Shown here: one piece after another, positions 27,347-36,676 of the stretch | Position numbering within the stretch: the first letter of the stretch is position 1 | How the letters are laid out: every line of letters begins with the position of its first letter | Assembly: GCA_036268485.1 (NCBI GenBank) | Contig: DATAUC010000091.1 | Location: 62,001-126,000 of the forward strand | DNA: 64,000 nt | Origin: Bog-473 sp036268485 | GTDB taxonomy: Bacteria; Actinomycetota; Acidimicrobiia; Acidimicrobiales; RAAP-2 | Reading direction: 5' to 3' | Notes under the pieces: model-generated | Databases searched by the model: none | The model's input: the letters and a program-made list of their open reading frames with translations, nothing else | Told to the model about the DNA's origin: nothing | Program-made: the position numbers and the translations under genes

Positions 27347-30002
27347 CCGACCCCACCGCAGCTTGCTCGGCACGTTGGCCGACGTGGCGAACTCTCTTGT
27401 TACCGCCCTGTTGATCTTCGGCGCCATTCCCGCCGTGCTGGTCACCGTGGTGGGCGATCCACTCCGCGGTGGCCTCGGGCATCAGTGGAGCCATATCGCT
27501 CGGGACGCCACCGGTGTCCTGGCCGTCGTGGCCTGGGTGGCGTGGATCGCCTGCTGCGCCCAGCTCACCCGTTCGGTCATCGACCACGTGCGACGGGGAC
27601 ACGTGCACATCCCGGCCGGATCTCCCTTCAGCGAGAAGGTCGCCGCCCGTATCGCCGCTGGCGTACTGACCCTGAGCGCCCTCGTCGGGCCGATGGTGTT
27701 GTCCAATGTGTCCGGAGCCGCCGTGCCCTCCCAACTCCGCACTGTGACGGTGACAACGACTGCTGCAGCCGTCCCCCCGGCGCCCTCGGATTCGACCATC
27801 CAACCGGTGGCACCGGTGTCCGACCGCTACCAGGTTCAGGCCGGGGATTCGTTGTGGTCGATCGCCCAGGACCATCTGGGCGACGGCGCCGACTGGACCG
27901 CCATCGCCGCGCTCAATCTCGGTCAGACCATGAGCGGGGGGCGCCGGTTTGTCGACCCCAGCGTGATCGAACCGGGGTGGGAGTTGCAGCTGCCCACGGC
28001 TCCGAGCGCCCCTTTTGTCACCACCGTCGGGCCGACCACTCCAGCTCCAGTTTCCACGTCAACTTCCGCTCCGTCGCCCGCGCCGACACTCAGGCCCGTC
28101 ACCATCCCCACCGCGCTGACCGCCCACTTGACGGTGGCATCAACCCACGCCGAAGAGGCCACGCACACTCCCGAACAACGATCACCGGCCGGAAGCAGCA
28201 CGTCCACCCTCCCCGAGCTCGCCATTATCGGACTGGGCGCGCTGGGTTGCGCTGCCTTGGCCCGCCGTTCACGGCGGCGCTATCTGCGCCGCGGTGCCGT
28301 TGCGCCGGGTCCTCACGACGAGTTCGATCGCCCCCCGGCCCTGGTGGACACCGAGACGCTGGTGGGACGCTTCGCCGGCGTGCCGGCCCTGGAGGCTTTC
28401 GAGTCGGCCAATGCCCTCTTGCAAGAGACCCTTCAACACGAGGTTCTGGTGCCGTCCCAGCGGGTGCAGGCCATCTGCGTGGGCTCCGCCGGCGTCGACT
28501 TCTGGTGGAAGCAGGCCACGGGTGGCGCCCCGGCGCCCTTCACCGTGTTGGCCGGAGGCGCCGCCTGGCGCATCAATCACGATGCCATCGCAGCGCAGCA
28601 GCCGACAACCGGTCGCCCCTTGCTCGCCGTCGCACTGGTCATCGGCGATGACGAGGACGGCACCTGGCTGGTGCCGGTCCAACCCGGTACGTGCCTGCCC
28701 ATCTTCGGCGAAGCGGCCGACGGGTTGTGGCGGTCCGCCCTGGCCACCCAGACGTTGTGGGCCTGGGCGGACGAGGTCTTCATCGCCGACGATCCAGCCA
28801 CCGTGGAACGAGAAGCACGGCTGACTGGGCCAGCGGCATCCGTACCGGCTGATGCACCGCAGATCCTCTTCTTCGGTGACCCGTCACTCCTGGCGCCGGA
28901 TCTGCGTCCGCGCGTAGCCATCGTGACCACTGTCCCGGCCCCAGCCAGCGACCTCGCCGTACTGGTGGACCACCGCGCCGCCACCATCCATCCCCTCGGT
29001 CGAACCGTGCGACCCCACTTCATCCGGGCCGACGCCTCCTCCCTCGTCGCCGAGCTGGCCGCCAGTGCCAATGCACCCGTCAACGACTACGTCGCTCCGC
29101 CCGCCGTACGGCCCGAGCCCCCATCGCTCCTTGACGAGTGCGCGGTCCCCACGCCAGTGGCCGTGCCAGTCCGCCCCGCGCCCGAGCAGCCCATCCGCGA
29201 ACCACTCCTGCTGCCGGCCCCGGGTTTCGTCGAGGTGAAGCTGCTCACCATGACGCCACGCCTCGAGGGCCTCCGGGACGAGCTGCCCCCCAATCGGGCC
29301 CGACGCGCCGTGGAACTGGTGGCCTACCTGGCCCTGCACCAGCCGGACGCCGTCACCAGCGATCGCCTGCGCACCCGGGTGCTCGGGTCCGCCGACGCCG
29401 ACGCCGCCTCCAAGACCCTGTTCAATACGGCGGCTGCCGCCCGGCGCTCCATGGGCACCAACGCGCTGGGCCAGCCGCTCTTCCCGCCCGCCAGCCGTGC
29501 CGGGCAGTACCGGGTCACCGAAGAGGTCACCGTCGACATCCACCGGGCCGCCCAGCTAGCCGAGATCGGCAATGCCACCGAGGATCCCGAGGTGGCCATC
29601 AGCGTCTTGCGCTCCGCGTTGAGCCTCATTGAAGGGGAACCGCTGGCCAATGCGCTCTCGGGCTTCACCTGGTGGGAGGCCGAAGGACACGGAGGGCGCA
29701 TCGCCGCGGTGCTGGTCAACGCCGCCTGCAATCTGGCCGCGTTGGCGGTCGACGCGGCCCTCTTCGACGTGGCGCAATGGGGACTGGAGAAGGCCCGCCT
29801 GGTCGATCCCTACAGCGAGTCGCTCTCGCGAGCCGCCATGCAGGTGGCAGCAGCGGCCGGGGACGCGGACCGCCTCCGGCGGGAGTGGCGTGAATGCCAA
29901 CGCCGAGTCGACGAGCTCGATCCTGGGAGCGCACCCTCGCCGCGCACTGAGCGCCTCTACGGCGAGCTGGCCCAACGGGTGCTCGTGGGCACTCCCGGGT
30001 AG
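27336..30002 (+). CDS. LysM / BTAD membrane regulator
   Basis: A protein of 888 residues joining an envelope-facing part to a cytosolic regulator part. Helices lie at about 14-40, 58-77 and 105-124. A Thr/Pro-rich linker leads to a LysM domain (165-220: YQVQAGDSLWSIAQDHLG and then WTAIAALN), another low-complexity stretch and a further helix (293-311, AIIGLGALGCAALA) followed by basic RRSRRR. The long C-terminal half is probably cytosolic and ends with a winged-helix/BTAD-like domain (about 630-888: RARRAVELVAYLALHQPDAVTSDRLR, then WEAEGHGGRI and WGLEKARLVDPYSESL). So a peptidoglycan-binding sensor may be joined to a DNA-binding or TPR-like output in one chain. ATG 27336 overlaps the previous gene; TTG 27324 is an alternative. 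Proteins of this type occur near pilus loci in some actinobacteria, but none is seen here. Confidence 0.78.
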   Translation: MAPDRPHRSLLGTLADVANSLVTALLIFGAIPAVLVTVVGDPLRGGLGHQWSHIARDATGVLAVVAWVAWIACCAQLTRSVIDHVRRGHVHIPAGSPFSEKVAARIAAGVLTLSALVGPMVLSNVSGAAVPSQLRTVTVTTTAAAVPPAPSDSTIQPVAPVSDRYQVQAGDSLWSIAQDHLGDGADWTAIAALNLGQTMSGGRRFVDPSVIEPGWELQLPTAPSAPFVTTVGPTTPAPVSTSTSAPSPAPTLRPVTIPTALTAHLTVASTHAEEATHTPEQRSPAGSSTSTLPELAIIGLGALGCAALARRSRRRYLRRGAVAPGPHDEFDRPPALVDTETLVGRFAGVPALEAFESANALLQETLQHEVLVPSQRVQAICVGSAGVDFWWKQATGGAPAPFTVLAGGAAWRINHDAIAAQQPTTGRPLLAVALVIGDDEDGTWLVPVQPGTCLPIFGEAADGLWRSALATQTLWAWADEVFIADDPATVEREARLTGPAASVPADAPQILFFGDPSLLAPDLRPRVAIVTTVPAPASDLAVLVDHRAATIHPLGRTVRPHFIRADASSLVAELAASANAPVNDYVAPPAVRPEPPSLLDECAVPTPVAVPVRPAPEQPIREPLLLPAPGFVEVKLLTMTPRLEGLRDELPPNRARRAVELVAYLALHQPDAVTSDRLRTRVLGSADADAASKTLFNTAAAARRSMGTNALGQPLFPPASRAGQYRVTEEVTVDIHRAAQLAEIGNATEDPEVAISVLRSALSLIEGEPLANALSGFTWWEAEGHGGRIAAVLVNAACNLAALAVDAALFDVAQWGLEKARLVDPYSESLSRAAMQVAAAAGDADRLRREWRECQRRVDELDPGSAPSPRTERLYGELAQRVLVGTPG

Positions 30003-30010
30003 GTGTCGCG

Positions 30011-31135
30011 CTACGCCAGTTTGGCGGCGATGGACGACGCCCCGCGCAAGACCAATCCGTCCGCGCCAGCCGCGCTGTAGTGCGCCGTGGGGCGGGCGGT
30101 TGCCTCGGCGACCATGTCGGCCAGCAGGGTGGCGAAGGGCACCATCGGGTCGATCCACAGGTACCGGGCCAGCGAGCCGGGAATGGTGTTGATCTCGTTG
30201 ACCACCAACTCGGTGCCGTCGGTCAAGAAGTCGAGGCGGGCCACACCGCGCACCAGGGCCAGATCGGCAATGCGATGGGCCAGGGCGTGCAGCTCGGCCT
30301 GCAGGCCGGCCGGCAATGCTGCCGGAAGCTCGCGCGGCGCACTGGCCATGCCTTCTCCGCCCACGTACTTGTCGGTGTAGCCGAGGATCTCCCCCTCGCC
30401 GGCTCCGGCCCGCCCGGTCGAGCGCAGCGGACGCTCGATGGCCGACGTCTGCGTCTCGGGCCAACGGCGCACCGCCAGCTGGACGTCGTAGAGATCCGGT
30501 CGGTAGGGCTCCACGACGGCGCCATCGCGCAGATGGATGCTGCTCGAGAGCAGCGCCTGCGCCGTCGTGAGGTCTGGCACGACCTCAATACCGATGGACG
30601 ATCCGCCGAAGCGGGGCTTGACGATGTAGGGGCCGTCGAATCCGATCGATTCGGTGGTGGCGTTGAGGGCCACCCGGGCCAGCGTCGGGATGCCCGCCGC
30701 CGCCATGACTCCTCCAAAGGCCAACTTGTCCAGCCCTAAGGCAGCCGAGGCCACGCTGGGTCCGGTGTACGCGATGCCAGCCCCGTTCAAGGCCGCCTGC
30801 AGCGTGCCGTCCTCGCCGGGTCCGCCGTGGCAGCAGACGACGGCCACATCGAAGGACGATGACTTCTGCTTGGAGAAACGCCCGCCGCCGCCCTCGAAAC
30901 CACCGCCCTCTCCGAGGGACAGGCGCAGGGTCTGGGCCCCCTTGGGGACGCCGTCGAGGAAGGCCGTCGCCTCCAAGGAAGCGTCAACGGCAAACCACTC
31001 GCTGGTCTTGGACCAGTACAGCGCGTGCACGGCATGACCACCGCGTTGCAACTCGTGGGCAGCCTGCAGTCCGGTCAGCACGCTGACGTCGTGCTCGGGG
31101 GATGGCCCCCCGAAGATCACGGCGAGTTCGGACAC
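30011..31135 (-). CDS. ddl: D-alanine--D-alanine ligase
   Basis: A 374-residue ATP-grasp enzyme. It begins with ELAVIFGGPSPEHDVSVLTG (the glycine-rich N-terminal motif of Ddl), then GPGEDGTLQAALNGAGIAYTGPS, the PYIVKPRFGGSSIGIEVV nucleotide loop, and the C-terminal RLDFLTDG and VVNEINTIPGSL with the metal-binding E/N. It joins two D-alanines for peptidoglycan in the cytoplasm. The GTG start at 31135 has GAAGGAG just before it. It is last in an operon with a membrane-anchored Mur ligase and a hydrolase; the insertion with many glycines near 75-90 is unusual. Confidence 0.92.
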   Translation of the reverse strand: MSELAVIFGGPSPEHDVSVLTGLQAAHELQRGGHAVHALYWSKTSEWFAVDASLEATAFLDGVPKGAQTLRLSLGEGGGFEGGGGRFSKQKSSSFDVAVVCCHGGPGEDGTLQAALNGAGIAYTGPSVASAALGLDKLAFGGVMAAAGIPTLARVALNATTESIGFDGPYIVKPRFGGSSIGIEVVPDLTTAQALLSSSIHLRDGAVVEPYRPDLYDVQLAVRRWPETQTSAIERPLRSTGRAGAGEGEILGYTDKYVGGEGMASAPRELPAALPAGLQAELHALAHRIADLALVRGVARLDFLTDGTELVVNEINTIPGSLARYLWIDPMVPFATLLADMVAEATARPTAHYSAAGADGLVLRGASSIAAKLA

Positions 31136-31207
31136 GATTGCTCCTTCAATTCGAGGATGGCTGGCGCGGCCGCATTCCGCAGCACCTGGGGCCCCGTGGG
31201 GACGGCC

Positions 31208-32728
31208 TCAACGGTAGTGGTCCGGCAGATCGTTCTCATACAGGACGGCGTCACCGGGGCCCAGGGTCGATCGGACCCAGCCCACAGCCTCTTCCCGCGT
31301 CTCGACGCAGATCGGGACCAGGGGCGATGCTCCGGCTCGGAGCGCCGATCGGTTCGTCCGCCCCACGATGATCAGGTCGCTGGCCACGAGGGCGATGGCC
31401 TGTGCAAAGGCCCGATTCTCCTCAAACTGGCGCGGGCCCAGCTCAACCATGCCGGGCGTGACCACCACCCGGCGACCCTCGGCTGGAAGGGAGGTCAACG
31501 AGGCCAAGGCTGCTCGCGCTCCGGCCGGATTCGAATTGAAGGTGTCATCGAGGACCCACACCCCGGATTCGGCCTGGGCGTAGGCCAGCCGGTTGGGCAC
31601 CAGCGGCATAGTGGCCGCTCGGGCCAGGGCGACATCGGGCGCGACACCCAGTTCGGAGGCCGCCGCCCAGGCGCAGGCCAGATTGCTGGGTTGGACCGAA
31701 CCGGGCAGGGCGAAGTCGCCCACGACGACGCCACCCATGGCGACGGTCAGTCGGGCACCGTCGGCGATCACCGCCACGTCGGCTGTCGGGTCGCTGGCCG
31801 AACAACGGATGATCCGTTTCCCTCCGGCCTGGGTCAGTTGGTCAGCCAAGGCGGACAGACGTAGATCGTCGACGTTAAGAATGACGACGTCGGCTGTCCT
31901 CGTAATTTCCGACTTGGCGGCCACAATGGCGTCCTCGGTCTTGAAGCGCTCCAGATGCACCGGACCGATGGCGGTGATGACGGCGATGGAGGGCGGACAC
32001 CACGCGCAGAGCTCGGCGATCTCACCCTTGCCATACGTCCCCATCTCGGCCACGAAAATCTCGGTGCCTGGAGTGAGCTGTTCGTTGATGGCCCGGGCCA
32101 AGCCGGCTCTGTTGTTGTACGACGCCGGGCTGGCCACGATGGTCCGGGTGCCGGTCACCAGATGGGCGACGTGCTGCTTCGTCGATGTCTTGCCGTAGGA
32201 ACCGGTGATGGCCACCACTGTCGGGGCGACCTGGGCCAAGCGCTTCCGGGCCGAGGTGATGAACGGCGTGACCAGGCGACCCTCGACCGGAGTGAGGATG
32301 GCTGCCGCCGTATCGAGAAGGACAGGTACGGCGCAGACGCCGATGGCCGCCCACATGGCGGCGTGCCCGAGCAGAAGGCCGATGACAACCAGCACGGCCT
32401 GCAGAAAGAGCCAGACCAGGGCCAACAATTTGAGTCGCCGAGTGAGGGCCAACGGCGACGTGCGGCCTCTGAGCGACAGGCGGGGTGGCCCCAGTACGGC
32501 CATGAGAGCAGTGGCGATGGCGGCCAGGGGATACGTGTAGGACACCGCGGCAGCCGCCACGGCGACAAGGGCCATCACCGGAGCCAGCGGGCCACCACTC
32601 CACCAGCGCCAGGCGAACCGAGTGACGGAGCCGGCCAGATAGTGCTCGCGCTGGGAGACCCGCAGCCAGCGCGCGCCCGCTGGGATCAGCGCGGCCACCG
32701 CCACGAGGGTTCCGACTACGGCAAACAT
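31208..32728 (-). CDS. Membrane-anchored Mur ligase (MurF-like central and C-terminal domains)
   Basis: A 506-residue protein. The central Mur-ligase ATP site is clear (VVAITGSYGKTSTKQHVAHLV), followed by NNRAGLARAINEQL, FVAEMGTYGKGEI and the C-terminal ligase domain (VWVLDDTFNSNPAGARAALASL and VVVTPGMVELG). The usual N-terminal UDP-MurNAc-binding domain of MurF is replaced by about 150 residues with four or more hydrophobic segments (1-20, 50-80, 100-150). So it is a membrane-bound relative of MurF that may add D-Ala-D-Ala or another peptide to a lipid-linked substrate. The start overlaps the hydrolase stop by 13 bases; Ddl, which makes D-Ala-D-Ala, is 72 bases downstream. Whether it replaces or supplements the normal MurF cannot be told here. 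Confidence 0.8.
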   Translation of the reverse strand: MFAVVGTLVAVAALIPAGARWLRVSQREHYLAGSVTRFAWRWWSGGPLAPVMALVAVAAAAVSYTYPLAAIATALMAVLGPPRLSLRGRTSPLALTRRLKLLALVWLFLQAVLVVIGLLLGHAAMWAAIGVCAVPVLLDTAAAILTPVEGRLVTPFITSARKRLAQVAPTVVAITGSYGKTSTKQHVAHLVTGTRTIVASPASYNNRAGLARAINEQLTPGTEIFVAEMGTYGKGEIAELCAWCPPSIAVITAIGPVHLERFKTEDAIVAAKSEITRTADVVILNVDDLRLSALADQLTQAGGKRIIRCSASDPTADVAVIADGARLTVAMGGVVVGDFALPGSVQPSNLACAWAAASELGVAPDVALARAATMPLVPNRLAYAQAESGVWVLDDTFNSNPAGARAALASLTSLPAEGRRVVVTPGMVELGPRQFEENRAFAQAIALVASDLIIVGRTNRSALRAGASPLVPICVETREEAVGWVRSTLGPGDAVLYENDLPDHYR

Positions 32729-33465
32729 GACACCACCGCATGGCGCAGGTCATCGGGTATGAGGGACGGCGTCATGTGCCCGACTCCGGCGACACTCGTC
32801 AGGTCCGACTGCGTCAACAGGTTTCGGGATCGCTCGGCCACTTCCAACGGCGCTGCCGTGTCGTCGGATCCCCAGACGAGGTGAACCGGACAGGTGATGG
32901 CGGCCAACTCCGTCTCGTAGGTCTCGTTGACCGAACGCACGAGTACCGCCCGCATGATGCCCTGGGCCGCCTTGTAGTCGGCCGAGCCGTACTTCTGCCG
33001 AGCGGCCTCCATGCGGGCGTCCGACACGACGCCCAATCCGTGGAGGCGGCGGACCATCTTGTAGACCGGCGCTGTCTTCGCCTTCGGGCTGCCTTCTGGG
33101 TGCAGGAGGGGAACGCCGGTCAAGACCAGGGCGTGCACGGCCTCGGGTCGTTGGGCGGCCAGATGAACCGCCACCCGCCCACCGAACGAGTGGCCCAACA
33201 CCACTACCGGAGCGTCCATATCGGCCAGGACATCACCGACGGTTTCGGCGTACTGGGCGGCTCCCCAATCGCTGTCGGGCGCCGGCGAAGCACCGAAGCC
33301 GGGAAGATCCAGGGCGATGGCGTTGAGGGGATCTCCCCCCGCCGGGGCCAGTACGGCCTCGAAGTCGCGATGGGTCCGGGCCCACCCGTGGAGGGCCAGC
33401 ACCTGGGGCGACGCACCGCCGGTGACCGAACCGAACAGTCGACCGGCAGCGAAGCTGCGGATCAT
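32716..33465 (-). CDS. Alpha/beta hydrolase
   Basis: A 249-residue alpha/beta hydrolase with the oxyanion motif ALHGWART, the nucleophile elbow VVLGHSFGGRVAV (S of GHSFG), the acid in VWGSDDTAAP and the catalytic H in VAGVGHMTP. The substrate is unknown: esterase, thioesterase or peptidase-like. It is first in an operon with the membrane Mur ligase (13-base overlap) and Ddl, so a role in cell-wall peptide or lipid intermediates is possible but inferred only from position. Confidence 0.85.
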   Translation of the reverse strand: MIRSFAAGRLFGSVTGGASPQVLALHGWARTHRDFEAVLAPAGGDPLNAIALDLPGFGASPAPDSDWGAAQYAETVGDVLADMDAPVVVLGHSFGGRVAVHLAAQRPEAVHALVLTGVPLLHPEGSPKAKTAPVYKMVRRLHGLGVVSDARMEAARQKYGSADYKAAQGIMRAVLVRSVNETYETELAAITCPVHLVWGSDDTAAPLEVAERSRNLLTQSDLTSVAGVGHMTPSLIPDDLRHAVVSCLP

Positions 33466-33630
33466 CGATGGTGGTCAGCGACGTCACATGCTCGTTCTAC
33501 GGTCATCGCTGTCGCCTCCTCTCGTCCCGCTCGCGGTGCAGCCCATGGGCCTTATTGGGCCAGGTCACCCTACCGAAGCACCGCGCCAGGGCAGCGCGAA
33601 GCAACCCTTCGGTACGGTGAGCAGGTGGCA

Positions 33631-35271
33631 ATGACGTTCGAGGGCGACGACTGGGAGACTCTCCCGGGCGCCAGCCGGCTCACCGTGCAACAGCGCCTGG
33701 CCATTGAGGCTGAGGATCCCCTCCTGTGCGTGATGGCTGGCGCCGGCGCCGGAAAGACCCGGGTCCTCACCCTGCGGGTGGCCCGTCGGGTGCGGGACGG
33801 CTCCATTGACGCTGATCGAGCTCTGGTCACCACCTTCAGCCGCAAGGCGGCCGAGGAGCTCCGGACACGATTGTGGTCATTGGGTGTCTCAGGAGTCCAG
33901 GCGGGCACCTTCCACCGAACCGCACTGGGTCTGCTGCGCGAACACCGCCAGCAGCGGAACCGGCCCGAGCCCCAACTCCTCACCGATCGGCGGCGCCTGC
34001 TGGCGGAAGTGGCAACGGGGGACTATCGCCGAGTACGGGCGCTCGATGGCGAGATCGGGTGGTCCAAGGCCCGTCTGGTGACCCCCGAGCGCTACGAAGC
34101 CGAGGCGCGACGGGCTAAGCGACGCAGCGGCATCAATACCGAACAAGTGGCGGATGTCTTTGCCCGCTACGAAGCAGAGCGAAGCAGGCGCCGCTTGCTG
34201 GACTTCGACGATCTCATCGTGGCCTGCGCCGATGCCCTGGCCGGCGACAGCGCGTTCGCCGACGCCGTGCGTTGGCGTACCCGACACCTCTTCGTCGACG
34301 AGATGCAGGACGTCAACCCGGCGCAGTTCCGTCTGCTGACGGCCATGCTGGGCGATGAGCCTGACCTCTTCGTGGTGGGCGACCCCAACCAGTCTGTCTA
34401 CGGATTCAACGGCGCCGATCCGACGTTGCTCCACCGTCTACCCGAGATCCTGCGGGGCACCAAGGTCATCCGGCTCGACGAGAACCACCGCTGTACGCCC
34501 CAGGTGGTGGCAGTAGCCACCGCCGTGCTGCGCCAGGACCAGTCCGACGCCGCGGTCCTCAGTGGGATTGACGCCACCGTCAGCAGCCGGGTGGACGGCC
34601 CGATACCGCAAGTAATCACCCACGCCAGTGACGAAGAAGAGGCCGCGTGGGCGGCCACCAGAGCGAAGATGTCGCGTACTCCGGGACGGCGCTGGTCAAG
34701 TATCGCCATCTTGGCCCGTACCAACGCGCAGTTGGCCACACTCAAGGCGGCCATGGATGCGGCGCACGTTCCCAGCCAGGTTGCCGGTTCGGATTCGGGT
34801 CCGGCTAGTGACGTACGAGCCGTGACGGGCGGTCGACGGCACGACTACGACGAAGAGGAACTCACGGAGATCCCGGTCGACACGGACAAGGTCGTGCTCA
34901 CGACGTTCCACCGGGCCAAGGGACTGCAGTGGCACACGGTGGTGATCGTGGGCTTGAGCGCCGGCCTCATGCCGTTGGCGTCGGCCCAGACCCAGGAGGC
35001 AATCGACGAAGAGCGCCGGCTGCTCTACGTCGCCCTGACCCGGGCCGAGGAAGAGCTGTGGTGCAGCTGGTCCGAGAGCGGAGGTGACGGGGACGGGGAG
35101 GGCAAGCGACCGGCCCGGCAGCGCCAACCCAGCCCGTGGCTGGAACCCATCGAGCGGACCATTGTGCGGTTGACCAAGGAGGCCACGCCCACTCCCGCGA
35201 CCGACGTGGCAGCCCGGGTGGCCGAACTGCGGCAGCGCCTGGCCCCGAGCGAAAGCGAAGCCACCCGGTAA
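33631..35271 (+). CDS. Short UvrD/Rep-family ATP-dependent DNA helicase
   Basis: A 546-residue superfamily 1 helicase: Q motif LTVQQRLAIEA, Walker A VMAGAGAGKTRVLTLR, motif II LFVDEMQDVNPAQFR, motif III VVGDPNQSVYGFNGAD, motif IV region VIRLDENHRCTPQVV, motif V VLTTFHRAKGLQWHTVVI and motif VI EERRLLYVALTRAEEELW. It is shorter than typical UvrD (about 700) and lacks the C-terminal tail and a HRDC or nuclease domain, so it may be a minimal helicase of the UvrD2 type. The start ATG 33631 (GTG 33625 is possible) is divergent from the hydrolase. A much longer open frame upstream has no function and is not part of it. The GlcD gene follows after 13 bases. Confidence 0.88.
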   Translation: MTFEGDDWETLPGASRLTVQQRLAIEAEDPLLCVMAGAGAGKTRVLTLRVARRVRDGSIDADRALVTTFSRKAAEELRTRLWSLGVSGVQAGTFHRTALGLLREHRQQRNRPEPQLLTDRRRLLAEVATGDYRRVRALDGEIGWSKARLVTPERYEAEARRAKRRSGINTEQVADVFARYEAERSRRRLLDFDDLIVACADALAGDSAFADAVRWRTRHLFVDEMQDVNPAQFRLLTAMLGDEPDLFVVGDPNQSVYGFNGADPTLLHRLPEILRGTKVIRLDENHRCTPQVVAVATAVLRQDQSDAAVLSGIDATVSSRVDGPIPQVITHASDEEEAAWAATRAKMSRTPGRRWSSIAILARTNAQLATLKAAMDAAHVPSQVAGSDSGPASDVRAVTGGRRHDYDEEELTEIPVDTDKVVLTTFHRAKGLQWHTVVIVGLSAGLMPLASAQTQEAIDEERRLLYVALTRAEEELWCSWSESGGDGDGEGKRPARQRQPSPWLEPIERTIVRLTKEATPTPATDVAARVAELRQRLAPSESEATR

Positions 35272-35284
35272 AGTCGGCTGGGCT

Positions 35285-36676
35285 GTGAGTGATCTCATCG
35301 AAAAGCTTCGTCAACTCATCGACCCGGGCAGCGTGATCCCGGGCGACGACGCCCACACCGACTACACCCACGACGAGGCCCTCACGGGGCAATCCGTCGT
35401 CCCGGGCGCTCTCGTATTCCCGACCACTACCGACGACGTGGTGCGGGTTCTGAAGTGTGCCCACGCCGAGCGCATCCCGGTGGTGGCCCGAGGCAGCGGC
35501 ACCGGCCTGTCCGGTGGCTGCCAACCAGTGCCCGATGGGATCCTGCTGGCCTTCGATCGCATGGCGGCCATTCGCGAAATAGATGTCGACAATCAGGTGG
35601 CCGTGGTCGAGCCCGGCGTGACGCTCGAAGCGCTCAACGAGGCCCTGCTCCCGTTGGGCCTGATCTACCCCGTCTCACCGGGGGAACAGAGTGCATCGCT
35701 CGGCGGCAACGTCGCTACCAACGCCGGCGGCATGCGAGCGGTTCGTTACGGCGTCACCCGCCATCACGTGCTTGGACTTGAGGTCGTCCTGGCTGACGGC
35801 ACCATCATGCGCACCGGGGGCAAGTTCGTGAAGAGCGCCACCGGTTACGACCTGACCCAGCTCCTCATCGGATCGGAGGGGACGCTGGCCGTGACCACCG
35901 AAGTCACCGTGAAGGTGCAACCCCGCCTGGCCGAAGCGGCCACCGTCCTGGCCCCGTTCTCCACCCTCGACGAGGTGGCCAAGGCCGTCCCCCACATCGT
36001 CAACAGCGGCGTCAATCCGTCCATCCTCGAGTACATCGACCTGCTGGCCATGTCGGGCATCGTCAACAGTGCCGGCATTGACCTGGGCGTGCCCGACGAC
36101 ATAAGGGCGGCTGCGCTGGCCTATCTGGTCGTGGTGCTTGAGGGCCCCCAGGCCGCTCGACTGGAGGAAGACGTCGAGGGGTTGGGCACGCTCCTAACCT
36201 CCCTGGGGGCACTGGACGTCTACGTCCTCCCGGCCAACGCCGGAGCGCAGCTCATCGCCGCCCGTGAGCGGGTGTTCTTCGTGGCCAAGGCCGCCGGCGC
36301 GGACGACATCATCGATGCCGTTGTGCCTCGTGCTGCCATTCCTGGCTACATGGCCCACGTGGCGGAGCTGGCAGGAGCAGCCGGCGCTCTGGTCACGGGC
36401 TGCGGCCATGTGGGTGACGGCAACGTCCATCTTTCCGTGTTTCTGCCCGATGCAGATCGGCGCCACCAACTGATCCGGGCCATCTTCGACGCCGCACTGG
36501 CCACCGGGGGCGCCATCTCGGGCGAACACGGCATCGGGACGGAGAAGTTGTCCTACTTCTTGGACACCCAGGACCCGGTGAACCTGACCATGATGCGAGG
36601 CATCAAGGCGGCTTTCGATCCCCACGGCATTCTCGGACCCTCCCGACTGCTCGGACTGACAGGAGACTCAACATGA
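35285..36676 (+). CDS. GlcD-type FAD-linked oxidase (D-2-hydroxyacid dehydrogenase family)
   Basis: A 463-residue flavoenzyme. The FAD-binding domain has VVARGSGTGLSGGCQP and LGGNVATNAGGMRAVRYG, and the C-terminal domain has GCGHVGDGNVHLSVF and GGAISGEHGIGTEKL with metal-binding histidines. The family oxidises glycolate, D-lactate or D-2-hydroxyglutarate to the keto acid and passes electrons to the respiratory chain. The expected partner subunits GlcE/GlcF are not in the window, so this is the single-subunit form or its partners lie elsewhere. The start is GTG 35285; the stop overlaps the start of the ThDP enzyme (ATGA). Confidence 0.88.
   Translation: MSDLIEKLRQLIDPGSVIPGDDAHTDYTHDEALTGQSVVPGALVFPTTTDDVVRVLKCAHAERIPVVARGSGTGLSGGCQPVPDGILLAFDRMAAIREIDVDNQVAVVEPGVTLEALNEALLPLGLIYPVSPGEQSASLGGNVATNAGGMRAVRYGVTRHHVLGLEVVLADGTIMRTGGKFVKSATGYDLTQLLIGSEGTLAVTTEVTVKVQPRLAEAATVLAPFSTLDEVAKAVPHIVNSGVNPSILEYIDLLAMSGIVNSAGIDLGVPDDIRAAALAYLVVVLEGPQAARLEEDVEGLGTLLTSLGALDVYVLPANAGAQLIAARERVFFVAKAAGADDIIDAVVPRAAIPGYMAHVAELAGAAGALVTGCGHVGDGNVHLSVFLPDADRRHQLIRAIFDAALATGGAISGEHGIGTEKLSYFLDTQDPVNLTMMRGIKAAFDPHGILGPSRLLGLTGDST

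Noticed and set aside
32740..33624. Long open frame in front of the UvrD-like helicase
   Set aside because: It reads as the shadow of the hydrolase on the opposite strand; the helicase motifs begin only after 33631.
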